DNA of 64,000 nucleotides, from positions 1,860,001 to 1,924,000 of the forward strand of contig NZ_PGEX01000001.1 in NCBI RefSeq assembly GCF_002797675.1, read 5' to 3'. This stretch comes from Hallerella succinigenes (lineage in GTDB: Bacteria > Fibrobacterota > Fibrobacteria > Fibrobacterales > Fibrobacteraceae). Both the position numbers and the translations under genes were made by a program. A model generated the notes under the pieces. That model was given only the letters and a program-made list of their open reading frames with translations. It was not told the DNA's origin and ran no database searches. This document shows positions 1-8,009 of the stretch, one piece after another. Position 1 is the stretch's first letter, and every line of letters starts with the position of its first letter.

Positions 1-1
1 C

Positions 2-382
2 CCTTATTTAAAAAAGATTTGGAAAGCCGACAGAAACGGCGGAACAAATGGAGATGTTTTGACGATACGAATCATTGACGAATGCAAGGACGTAATTACG
101 CCGAACTATTTATACTATCTACTTTCTTCGGATGATTTTTTCAACTATGATATGCAATTTGCAAAAGGCGCAAAAATGCCGAGAGGTTCAAAGGAAGATG
201 TTATGAATTTTGAATTTTCCCTTCCCCCCCTCGCCGAACAGGAACGCATTGTCAAAATCCTCGACCGGTTCGACGCCCTGTGCAACGACATCAGCACAGG
301 GCTTCCCGCCGAAATCGAAGCACGCAAAAAACAATATGAATATTACAGAGACAAACTGCTCTCGTTCCCTAAAATAGGCTAG
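2..382 (+). CDS. hsdS: Type I restriction enzyme specificity subunit HsdS, C-terminal part
   Basis: Open from the left edge in frame 2, so only the last 126 residues are present. HsdS reads the DNA target and docks HsdM and HsdR. The visible part is the end of the second target-recognition domain (a segment like 'MPRGSKEDVMNFEFSLPPL') followed by the conserved helix beginning AEQERIVKILDRFDALC, which is the central/C-terminal dimerising coiled coil of type I S subunits. The last 20 codons recur almost identically at 2532-2591. hsdM is expected to the left of the window; hsdR lies at 4278-7559. The internal TTG at 59 is not a real start because the frame continues upstream. Confidence 0.9.
   Translation, partial: PYLKKIWKADRNGGTNGDVLTIRIIDECKDVITPNYLYYLLSSDDFFNYDMQFAKGAKMPRGSKEDVMNFEFSLPPLAEQERIVKILDRFDALCNDISTGLPAEIEARKKQYEYYRDKLLSFPKIG
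311..370 (+). repeat. 60-bp direct repeat, copy 1 (hsdS 3' end)
   Basis: The last 60 coding bases of hsdS match positions 2532-2591 at 59 of 60 positions (one A/G difference). The copies bracket the opposite-strand ATPase/nuclease-like pair. Confidence 0.95.
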
Positions 383-428
383 ATCTTCCAGGAATTTGAC
401 AACGCCAGAACTAAAAAGTTGAAGTGGT

Positions 429-1097
429 CTAAAGGGCTATATTACAAATAGAATCTCCGTAATTGCTTGTCAGAAATAGAGAAATGGTAACTTCCTTTCC
501 TAGAATTTTTGTGGATATTTTATTTTTCAGTTCTTCAGGTATTAATGGAATTTCGCCAATTTTCAACTTTATTGTTGATGGCATTTGAGATTTCTGTATA
601 GCTTGTAAGAATAAATTTTGATAAGAATTTTCGCCTATTTGCTGCATTTGAGACACTGCATGTTCAATGCTGGTTTTTTGGTCGTCGTTAGCGAAAGTTT
701 GACAAACGATAACGAAAAATACACAACATTTATCAACATCAAAGTCGCAAACGGACAACATCATCAGCAATTTAACGAAAGAAGAGGATGTTTGTTTAAT
801 GGCTTTATCAATATCATGGGTGTCGAAGTTTGATTTTAGCTCGACAAAATGCAACGCAATATTGCCTTTTTCAGAAATGATGATTCCATCGCATTCATTC
901 TTCATCAGCGAAGACGAAAGATTCTCTAGGCCGAGTTTCCCCTTTGTCAAATTCTGGTCGTAACAGATATAATCGCTAGATGTCAATTGGACTTCTACAT
1001 GCCGTAAAGATGCTTGCGGGTCTTGTTCTGATATGTGAGTATTAGTTAATGGCTTTATTTTGTCGTACAGTTTTTTAAATTGGTCGATAAGTGCCAT
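429..1097 (-). CDS. PD-(D/E)xK nuclease-like partner of the adjacent ATPase
   Basis: 222 residues from the ATG at 1097, which follows GAGGG at about 5 nt; an upstream in-frame TTG at 1118 is less likely. It overlaps the 3' end of the ATPase gene by 23 bp, so the two are probably translationally coupled. Numbering from the TTG, a patch C76-D77-G78 followed by beta-strand residues and E93-L94-K95 has the D...ExK spacing of the PD-(D/E)xK nuclease fold. The rest has no motif I recognise. No signal peptide or membrane segment. Seen: the motif and overlap. Inferred: a DNA- or RNA-cleaving effector switched by the ATPase. It could instead be an inactive nuclease-fold protein with another role. Confidence 0.6.
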   Translation of the reverse strand: MALIDQFKKLYDKIKPLTNTHISEQDPQASLRHVEVQLTSSDYICYDQNLTKGKLGLENLSSSLMKNECDGIIISEKGNIALHFVELKSNFDTHDIDKAIKQTSSSFVKLLMMLSVCDFDVDKCCVFFVIVCQTFANDDQKTSIEHAVSQMQQIGENSYQNLFLQAIQKSQMPSTIKLKIGEIPLIPEELKNKISTKILGKEVTISLFLTSNYGDSICNIAL

Positions 1098-2391
1098 TAC
1101 GTCCCTCGTCATCCTCAAAGAAGTCTTCGATTTTACCCGGAGTGTATAAATTTTTTTCTATAGCCTTTTTAAACGATTTAAAAGGAATTCCTTTGTCAAG
1201 ATTTTCTTTTTGTATGGAAACAAAACCGTCTCTTTTTTCAAGATAATATGCCGAAATTTTGTTTCGATCTAATGTTACGATAGGATTGATTCCTTCCTCT
1301 TTACAATACTTATCGAACTGCTCTTGAGATTTTTCTTTTAAATCGTTCAGAAAAATCAATTCATTTAACCTTCGTAAAAAATAATCGCTATGAGTTGTAA
1401 TCTGCATAGAAGCTCCTGTATTTACAAAAGCCCCAATGATGTCTGCGGCATCTCGCTGTTTTTGTGGATGTAAATGCGCCTCCGGTTCTTCAAACAAAAT
1501 AGATATAGTTCTTATGTTTTCTTTTTGAGCTATTAAAGCCAAAGGAGCTAATTCCCTAATGGAAGCTGCTGCCGCTGATAAAGGCATTCTTTTTGAATCT
1601 TCAGTTACATAAGAATACTCCCCATTAGAATCTCGCAACACGTCGCCTTCTAAAATATGACGGATAATATTTAAGACATCTTTGGAGGAGGACCTTGTGG
1701 ATTCTTTGGCGGCTTCAAGAGATTCTTTTTGACGAATAAATTCTTTATACAATCCTGTTTTTCCTGTGATACCTTCCGTCATAACAGGTCCTCTTGATGG
1801 AGGAAGACTGTATGTGCCCGTCAAGTTTCTAAAATCGCCAAATATAAGGTTGACCAATTCAGCACCTAAAAGAAATGAATATGGAGATTCAAAATCGTCT
1901 GTCAAATTATCGTCTCTTTTATTTCCGGCACGATAGCTTAAATTTGGGCCGGAAAGCAGAAGATAAACTTCGTCCTTGTTAACTAGACCAGCTAGTTCCT
2001 CTTTGTAGTTAAAAATAATGTCTTGAGGAACAGCTTCTGGCAACTTTACAGAAAGTTTTCCATCAAGTTGTTCATTATTCAAAAGATATCGCAAATATTT
2101 TAACGAATCAACTGCAAGCCATTCTTCCAATTGAGTTTTTTTAAAGCGAAAAGCCTCACCTTCATTTCTAAATTGTTTAACCCTTTCGGAATAATCAAAA
2201 CCTATCGACTTGAAAAATTCTGTAAATCTCGGACTTTTGTTAGAGAGCACTGCATAAAAATAATGAATAAGCATAGCTGTATAACTTTTGCCTAGCCCCG
2301 AATCCCCACTAAAGATCATCAGCGGAGAAACCTCTATGTCAGAGTCCTTTATAAGTCCAAGTTGGTCAATATGAATTTTAATATTAGCCAT
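1075..2391 (-). CDS. AAA15/OLD-like ABC-type ATPase
   Basis: 438 residues. Walker A GDSGLGKS at 29-36, an ABC-signature-like LSAAAASIREL near 271-281, Walker B with catalytic glutamate in ILFEEPEAHLHP near 298-309, and an H-loop TTH near 332-334. This is the single-domain SMC/OLD-type ATPase layout used by many defence ATPases (OLD, PtuA, AriA, AbiLi families). The C-terminal ~90 residues carry no visible TOPRIM motif, so this is not a classical OLD nuclease; the nuclease role may sit in the next gene. Start at ATG 2391 with AGGAA a few bases upstream. Both genes run opposite to hsdS and hsdR and are lower in GC than the core genes. Inferred role: sensor or motor of a two-gene defence module. 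Confidence 0.8.
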   Translation of the reverse strand: MANIKIHIDQLGLIKDSDIEVSPLMIFSGDSGLGKSYTAMLIHYFYAVLSNKSPRFTEFFKSIGFDYSERVKQFRNEGEAFRFKKTQLEEWLAVDSLKYLRYLLNNEQLDGKLSVKLPEAVPQDIIFNYKEELAGLVNKDEVYLLLSGPNLSYRAGNKRDDNLTDDFESPYSFLLGAELVNLIFGDFRNLTGTYSLPPSRGPVMTEGITGKTGLYKEFIRQKESLEAAKESTRSSSKDVLNIIRHILEGDVLRDSNGEYSYVTEDSKRMPLSAAAASIRELAPLALIAQKENIRTISILFEEPEAHLHPQKQRDAADIIGAFVNTGASMQITTHSDYFLRRLNELIFLNDLKEKSQEQFDKYCKEEGINPIVTLDRNKISAYYLEKRDGFVSIQKENLDKGIPFKSFKKAIEKNLYTPGKIEDFFEDDEGRNGTYRPI

Positions 2392-2531
2392 ATTTCATTC
2401 CTGCCATAGTGCGAAGATAAAAATACAAAAATAAATGTTCTTTTTTCAAAGTCGTGTCCAACTTTCTGTGCTCATATCATTGAATTATGAAGTCTTTTCA
2501 ATGGACAATGCCATCGTGGGAAATCCTAGTT

Positions 2532-2591
2532 GAAATCGAGGCACGCAAAAAACAATATGAATATTACAGAGACAAACTGCTCTCGTTCCCT
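2532..2591 (+). repeat. 60-bp direct repeat, copy 2 (displaced hsdS 3' end)
   Basis: Second copy of the hsdS tail. It sits in a 37-codon open frame (2487-2600, ATG to TAG) that ends with the same HsdS C-terminal residues plus Ser-Thr. Most likely a leftover of recombination or a lost second hsdS; a real small protein cannot be excluded. Confidence 0.9.
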
Positions 2592-2673
2592 TCGACATAG
2601 CTCAGGGACCGCCCTTCGACCGCTTAACCTAAAGAAGCTCCCTTTGATAAGCGGTTGCTGAGCCTGTCGAAGG
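2588..2673. repeat. Intergenic inverted repeat (CTTCGACAGGCTCAG type)
   Basis: Left arm CCCTTCGACATAGCTCAGG and right arm CTGAGCCTGTCGAAGGG can fold back; the inner bases (CGCTTAACC / GATAAGCG) also partly pair. This resembles the short interspersed palindromes rich in CTTCGACAGGCTCAG found between genes in many bacteria. The first copy base overlaps the end of the displaced hsdS repeat. Confidence 0.7.
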
Positions 2674-2795
2674 GCAGCAACCGGCAGAATGGGATGCTGA
2701 GCAAAATAGAAGCGTCGGCATTTCGGCAGGCTTAATGACCGAGAAATATTGTATCTTTAAAAAAGATGAATTTGTTTTTATTGTCACAAAGGTGA

Positions 2796-3030
2796 ATGAT
2801 GAGCACAGCAACAAAAGAACCCATAACCGAAGCGTCCGATATAAAAAAAACGCCAATCGATATATTCCAAGGCGGGTATTGCTGCTTACAAGAAGGCTCT
2901 CTCAAGCGGGGTTCCAGTCTGTTTTACCGAAGGAACTGTTATCTACAAGATGTTCCCTAGTGGAAGAAAAACTAGCATCGGTCAAGTAAATCCCCCTGTG
3001 AAGCTATCCAAAAAGGTTTTCTCCATATGA
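2796..3030 (+). pseudogene. Small orphan gene with a 1-nt shift in an A8 run
   Basis: AAAGGTG precedes ATGATG at 2796/2799. The frame reads MSTATKEPITEASDIKK up to eight adenines at 2843-2850, then would stop early. Dropping one A gives a continuous product of about 77 residues (…RQSIYSKAGIAAYKKALSSG… ending PPVKLSKKVFSI at the TGA at 3028-3030) with sensible codon use. So the gene is either inactivated, phase-variable by slippage, or affected by a sequencing error. The product is unknown. It lies between the defence pair and the protease gene of the restriction locus. Confidence 0.5.
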
Positions 3031-3177
3031 TAACGAAGCGGTTTAGGGTATTCGCTGGGCCAAACTTGACGGAACGCTCAATATTACTATCAGCCTTTTA
3101 TTAAATATTATTGTATATTTATAAGTGCTGAAGGTTGTTATCATGGCTACGACCCTTATCAAGGAATTCATTTTTTT

Positions 3178-3360
3178 ATGAAAAAAGTTTCAGAAATGTC
3201 TGCGGGTGAGTTGAATAAAGCCCTGAACAGCGTGTTAAAGGGGTTTAATTCCGTTTCCGTCCCCCAGGAGTCTGCCATGGATTCGCAGGGAAATTTCAAA
3301 AAGTTTTCGCTATATGAGGATTTTGATATTGGCTATGCCGTAAATGCGACAACTCGTTAG
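3178..3360 (+). CDS. Small hypothetical protein ahead of the protease gene
   Basis: 60 residues, rich in Ser/Lys, ending 11 bp before the protease start, so probably co-transcribed with it. AAGGA at 3161 is 12 nt from ATG 3178. An alternative ATG at 3143 with its own GAAGG site is separated by a T7 run (3171-3177); one extra T would fuse the two into a product about 12 residues longer. No recognisable domain. A TATATT box at 3114-3119 may be the promoter of this gene, the protease and hsdR. Confidence 0.5.
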   Translation: MKKVSEMSAGELNKALNSVLKGFNSVSVPQESAMDSQGNFKKFSLYEDFDIGYAVNATTR

Positions 3361-3371
3361 GTGGAAATTGT

Positions 3372-4271
3372 ATGCCAAATTGGAATGATGTCCTGACAGA
3401 AATTCAAAATTGCGGACGGACGAATGCTCTGGATTTTATCCGTCGCTCCCACTTGAAAGAATTTTCCGATTACCGTAAGCGAAATACGATTGCCTATTAT
3501 TCAGGGTGGCTCCAAAAAAACGGAAATGCCAAATCCAGTATAAACGACGATGATAAGAATGGATTCATGGCGACTATCCATAAAATGGATCGTTCTCTTG
3601 GTCTAGATTTAATTCTGCATACCCCTGGTGGCGATATTGCAGCAACTGAATCTATTATAGACTATCTGCAACGTATGTTCAAGGGGAATATTCAGGCGTT
3701 CATTCCTCAGCTGGCAATGTCAGCAGGGACCATGATTGCCTGTTCGACCCAGTGTATTTACATGGGAAAAGAGTCCAGCATAGGCCCCATTGATCCTCAA
3801 TTTGGTGGAATCCCCTGTCATTCTATTTTAAAAGAATTTGAAGATGCAATTGCTGAAATAAAAAGGGATCCAGGATCGCTTCCTGCTTGGCAGTGTATTC
3901 TAAGCAAGTATCACCCAACGCTTTTGGGGGAATGTAAAAAAGCGATTGAATTGTCTAGTGAGATTGTCTTGAAACAACTGGAAAGCGTCATGTTTGCTGG
4001 AGACGAGGACGGTAGGCAAAAAGCTGAAAATGTTATCAATAAACTGAATGAACACGAAAGCACCAAAATTCATGCAAGGCATCTTTCTATTGATGATGCG
4101 AAAGGATGTGGGCTGAAAATTTGCGATTTAGAAAATGATCCAAAATTGCAGGACCTGCTTTTGACAGTTCATCATTGTTATATGCACACTTTTGCCAATT
4201 CTACCGCTGTGAAAATTGTGGAAAACCAAAAGGGAGTCGCGGTCGTTACAATGGCAGGGATTCCGCAATAG
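3372..4271 (+). CDS. SDH_sah-family serine protease (ClpP/crotonase fold)
   Basis: 299 residues, cytoplasmic (no signal peptide or membrane helix). The HTPGGD segment (83-88) and AMSAGTMIA (115-123, Ser117 as expected nucleophile) are the oxyanion-loop and catalytic-serine signatures of the SDH_sah/SppA-like ClpP-fold proteases, followed by ESSIGPIDPQ, also typical. The family name (serine dehydrogenase proteinase) is historical; physiological substrates are mostly unknown. Only 6 bp separate it from hsdR, so it is part of the restriction operon. Inferred: a protease that controls or responds to the restriction enzyme, similar in logic to proteolytic control of HsdR, or an independent defence effector. 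Confidence 0.85.
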   Translation: MPNWNDVLTEIQNCGRTNALDFIRRSHLKEFSDYRKRNTIAYYSGWLQKNGNAKSSINDDDKNGFMATIHKMDRSLGLDLILHTPGGDIAATESIIDYLQRMFKGNIQAFIPQLAMSAGTMIACSTQCIYMGKESSIGPIDPQFGGIPCHSILKEFEDAIAEIKRDPGSLPAWQCILSKYHPTLLGECKKAIELSSEIVLKQLESVMFAGDEDGRQKAENVINKLNEHESTKIHARHLSIDDAKGCGLKICDLENDPKLQDLLLTVHHCYMHTFANSTAVKIVENQKGVAVVTMAGIPQ

Positions 4272-4277
4272 CTAAAG

Positions 4278-7200
4278 ATGTACAATACCGTCGCCCAGAC
4301 AAGTGAATCTACAGTCGTTGCCGAATACAGGCCGATTCGTTCCAAGTCAAGCGCCTACCAAAGTGAAGCTGACCTTGAACGGGAGTTCGTTAAGCAGTTA
4401 CAGGCACAGGGCTACGAGTATCTTAAAATCAAGTCAGATGCGGATTTGATAGCCAATCTTCGTAAAAAGCTTGAAGAACTGAACAAGTACAAGTTCAGTG
4501 ATGACGAATGGGAACGGTTCTATAAGCAGGAACTTGCAAACGCAAATCAAGGTATCGAAGAAAAGACAGCGACTATCCAAGAAGACTCTGTAAAGACATT
4601 CAAGGACGACCACGGACGTTCAAAGAATATCACCCTTATCGACAAGAAGAACGTCCACAATAACAGCGTCCAGGTCATCAATCAGTATGTAATCGGAGAA
4701 GACCAGGGTGCCGCTCACGACAACCGTTATGACGTGACAATTCTTGTAAACGGCTTGCCGCTTGTTCACGTCGAACTCAAACGTCGCGGAATCTCCGTCA
4801 AGGAAGCATTCAACCAAATCAACCGCTACCAGCGAGACAGCTTTTGGGCAGGGACAGGGCTTTTCGAGTTCATTCAAATCTTTGTCATAAGCAACGGAAC
4901 GGAAACCAAGTACTATTCAAATACCACTCGCGACGGACACTTGAAAGAAAATGCGGGGCGTCGTGGCAGGGTCAAAACAAGTAATAGTTTTGAGTTTACC
5001 AGTTACTGGTCGGACGGCAACAACAAAAACATTCGGGACCTAGTGGACTTTACCGCAACATTCTTCGCGAAGCATACAATCTTGAACGTGCTCACCAAGT
5101 ATTGTATCTTTACGGAAAAGAGAATTTTGATGGTGATGCGTCCCTATCAGATTATGGCGGCGGAACGCATACTGGAACGCCTGAAAACCTCTACCACCTA
5201 CAAGAAGATGGGAACGGTCGATGCTGGCGGCTACATTTGGCACACGACGGGTTCGGGAAAGACGCTTACCAGCTTCAAGACTGCGCTACTGGCTTCACAA
5301 ATGGAGGCCGATGAGAAAGACAAAATCGACAAGGTGCTTTTTGTCGTCGATAGACAGGATTTGGACTATCAGACGATGCGCGAATATGACAAATTCCAAA
5401 AAGGCGCCGCCAACGGAAATACTTCTACAGCAATTCTCAAAAGACAGTTGGAGAATAGAAACGAGAAGGGCGGAGTCCAGGAATACAAAATCATTGTCAC
5501 GACCATTCAGAAACTGGGCTGTTTCATCAAGCAGAACAAGACGCACGAAATCTACAATAAGCACATTGTCCTCATATTCGACGAATGCCATCGAAGCCAT
5601 TTTGGTGAGTTGCACCAGCGCATTACAAAAACTTTCAAGAACTACCATATTTTCGGCTTCACGGGAACACCCATATTCCCGCAGAACTCTGGCAGCGGCA
5701 AGCTCCCGCAGCTAAAGACAACTGGGCAGGCTTTTGGCGACAAGCTCCACCACTACACAATCGTAAACGCAATCAATGACGGAAATGTTCTTCCATTCCG
5801 CATTGACTACATCAATACAATCAAGGCAAAGAAGGGTGGAAGCGACAAGCAAGTTTCTGCAATCGAAACGGAAGAAGCCCTGCTTGACGGCAAACGCATC
5901 AGCGAAATCGTCAAGTATGTTCTCGACCATTTCGACAAGAAGACCAAGCGCAATAAGGCTTACGCGCTTGAAGGAAAGCGTCAATACGGTTTCAATTCCA
6001 TCTTTGCTACGGCATCTATCCCAGCAGCCAAACTCTACTATAACGAGTTCAAGAAACAGATAGCAGAGCGCAAGCCAGGAGAACCAGGCGCGGGCTTAAC
6101 CATCGCGACAATTTTCAGCTACGCTCCTAATGAGGAAGATTCTGGAATCCTGCCCGAAGAAGACTTGGATTCTCCCGATGGTCTCGACCAGTCTTCAAGG
6201 GATTTCCTGGAATCTGCAATCTTCGATTACGACAAGACTTTCAAGACCAACTTTAGCGGAAAGAATAAGAGCGCGAAGGTCGTTGCAAGCAAGGGCGGAA
6301 ACTTCGACAACTACTACAAGGATTTGTCGGAGAAGATGAAGACGAGGCAGGTGGACCTGCTTATTGTCGTAAACATGTTCCTTACGGGCTTTGACGCAAC
6401 CACGCTCAACACGCTATGGGTCGATAAGAACTTACGCCAACATGGTCTATTGCAAGCCTATTCCCGCACAAACCGCATTCTCAATTCCGTCAAGACATTC
6501 GGAAACATTGTCTGTTTCCGTTCTCTTCAAAAGGAAACGGATGACGCAATCGCACTCTTTGGTGACAAGGATGCAGGCGGAATAGTTCTCTTAAAGACTT
6601 TCAAGGACTATTATGAGGGCTATACGGAGAAGGGTAAGCACGTCAAGGGCTATCTTGAAATTGTTGCCGAACTAGAAAAGAAATTCCCCCTTGAATACCT
6701 GACAAGTGGGGAGCCTGTTGGCGAGAAAAATGAAAACGAGTTTATCCAGCTTTACGGCGCCTTACTCCGCCTAAGAAACATTCTCAACTGTTTCGACGAG
6801 TTCAAAGACGATGAGTTTTCTGCAAGAGCCTTGCAAGATTACCAGGGCGAATACCTGCGTCTTTATGAAAAATATAAGCCGCATCCAGGCGAGAAGGAAA
6901 GTATCAAGGAAGACGTTGAATTTGAAATCGAGCTTATCAAACAGGTGGATATTACCATCGACTACATCCTTGAACTTGTCGCCAAGTACCATAAAAGCCA
7001 CTGCAAGGACAAGACTATTCTTGGCGAAATCAATAAGGCCGTGAATGGTTCTATTGAACTACGTAGCAAGAAAGAACTTATCGAAGCGTTCATCGAACGG
7101 GTGAACACCAAGACAAACGTGGATAAGGACTGGCGCGAGTTCGTCCGCGAAAGCCGCGACGCCGACCTTGAAGAACTTATCAAGATAAACAGGCTCAACG

Positions 7201-7559
7201 ACGAAAAGACTCGACAATACCTTGCAGACGCATTTAGGGACGGCAGCTTGAGCGACATAGGTACAGGGCTTCCCGCGCTCATGCCGAAAAAGAGCCTTTT
7301 TGCAAAGAAGGACGAAGGTTCTGAAAATAGAAGCGAGTTGAAGAACAGAATCTTCGCGCTGCTAAAAAACTTCTTTGACAAGTATTTTGGAATCTGCGGC
7401 TTTGAAGATGATGAGGTTTCATCGCAGAAAAAAGCAGATAGCAATCTCATAAGTATGAAAGAAGCCGAAGAGATCATGCATGAAGCTGAAGAACTCAAAG
7501 ATTTGCAGCTTTACAAAAATGTTGCCGAACCCCATAAGAAGTATTCTGCGAAAAAATAG
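4278..7559 (+). CDS. hsdR: Type I restriction enzyme, endonuclease/translocase subunit HsdR
   Basis: 1093 residues, the usual HsdR size. It cleaves DNA after ATP-driven translocation as part of the HsdR2M2S complex. N-terminal nuclease domain: Asp in NRYDVTILV and E-L-K in VHVELKRRG near residues 165-167 form the PD-ExK site. SF2 motor: Walker A HTTGSGKT near 321-328, DECH box in VLIFDECHRSH, motif III FGFTGTPIF, and motif VI-like QAYSRTNR. Long helical C-terminal domain for binding the methylase core. Start ATG 4278 lies 6 bp after the protease stop. The usual hsdM-hsdS-hsdR set is interrupted here by ~3.9 kb of extra genes. Confidence 0.97.
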   Translation: MYNTVAQTSESTVVAEYRPIRSKSSAYQSEADLEREFVKQLQAQGYEYLKIKSDADLIANLRKKLEELNKYKFSDDEWERFYKQELANANQGIEEKTATIQEDSVKTFKDDHGRSKNITLIDKKNVHNNSVQVINQYVIGEDQGAAHDNRYDVTILVNGLPLVHVELKRRGISVKEAFNQINRYQRDSFWAGTGLFEFIQIFVISNGTETKYYSNTTRDGHLKENAGRRGRVKTSNSFEFTSYWSDGNNKNIRDLVDFTATFFAKHTILNVLTKYCIFTEKRILMVMRPYQIMAAERILERLKTSTTYKKMGTVDAGGYIWHTTGSGKTLTSFKTALLASQMEADEKDKIDKVLFVVDRQDLDYQTMREYDKFQKGAANGNTSTAILKRQLENRNEKGGVQEYKIIVTTIQKLGCFIKQNKTHEIYNKHIVLIFDECHRSHFGELHQRITKTFKNYHIFGFTGTPIFPQNSGSGKLPQLKTTGQAFGDKLHHYTIVNAINDGNVLPFRIDYINTIKAKKGGSDKQVSAIETEEALLDGKRISEIVKYVLDHFDKKTKRNKAYALEGKRQYGFNSIFATASIPAAKLYYNEFKKQIAERKPGEPGAGLTIATIFSYAPNEEDSGILPEEDLDSPDGLDQSSRDFLESAIFDYDKTFKTNFSGKNKSAKVVASKGGNFDNYYKDLSEKMKTRQVDLLIVVNMFLTGFDATTLNTLWVDKNLRQHGLLQAYSRTNRILNSVKTFGNIVCFRSLQKETDDAIALFGDKDAGGIVLLKTFKDYYEGYTEKGKHVKGYLEIVAELEKKFPLEYLTSGEPVGEKNENEFIQLYGALLRLRNILNCFDEFKDDEFSARALQDYQGEYLRLYEKYKPHPGEKESIKEDVEFEIELIKQVDITIDYILELVAKYHKSHCKDKTILGEINKAVNGSIELRSKKELIEAFIERVNTKTNVDKDWREFVRESRDADLEELIKINRLNDEKTRQYLADAFRDGSLSDIGTGLPALMPKKSLFAKKDEGSENRSELKNRIFALLKNFFDKYFGICGFEDDEVSSQKKADSNLISMKEAEEIMHEAEELKDLQLYKNVAEPHKKYSAKK

Positions 7560-7627
7560 TGATTTCTATAGAACTCAAAGAAGAAATGTTTTAGCTACTG
7601 TGCGTTCCTGTAACTTTCGTCCAGCAG

Positions 7628-7990
7628 TTGCTTATAAAGGCTTTGGAATCTGGTGGCGAGGCTAGCGAAACAAAAGAAAAACAGACATCATGTGATGAGG
7701 CTTTTGAGGTGTCCATTGTAGACCCGTCAGGTCCTACGAATATCCGCGATAAACCCAGCGGAGCGACCGTCATGCAGATTGATGGCAATGCTGTAATCAA
7801 GGTGAAAAACTCTGAAAGGGGGTGGTGGCGTATTGAAGGTAATAGCTATATACAAGGCGTTCCCTATCGAGAAGATTCCTATATACCGTTAGAAAAGAAA
7901 GGATGCTGGATTAAGGCCAAAACGAAAGACGGCTCCCATTCCGGATGGATCGGCTTTAGTTGGGTAAATACGGTTTTGGGAGGCGCATAA
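7628..7990 (+). CDS. SH3-like domain protein, probably missing its N-terminus
   Basis: About 100 residues resemble a bacterial SH3 (SH3b) domain: VDPSGPTNIRDKPSG is the typical 'x-N-I-R-x-x-P-S' entry strand, followed by RGWWRIEG and SGWIGFSWV. Such domains usually sit in exported wall- or surface-binding proteins, but here there is no convincing signal peptide. The open frame reaches back only to about 7595 and the start (TTG 7628 or CTG 7598) lacks a Shine-Dalgarno. It begins 68 bp after hsdR. I think it is a 5'-truncated remnant of a secreted protein; a functional short protein is possible. Confidence 0.5.
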   Translation: MLIKALESGGEASETKEKQTSCDEAFEVSIVDPSGPTNIRDKPSGATVMQIDGNAVIKVKNSERGWWRIEGNSYIQGVPYREDSYIPLEKKGCWIKAKTKDGSHSGWIGFSWVNTVLGGA

Positions 7991-8009
7991 CGATTCCCTC
8001 CAGGGAAAT

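Noticed and set aside
2629-2989. Open frames across the inverted repeat and its right side
   Set aside because: The minus frame is read through repeat DNA. The plus frame from 2735 overlaps the better-supported small gene in another frame.
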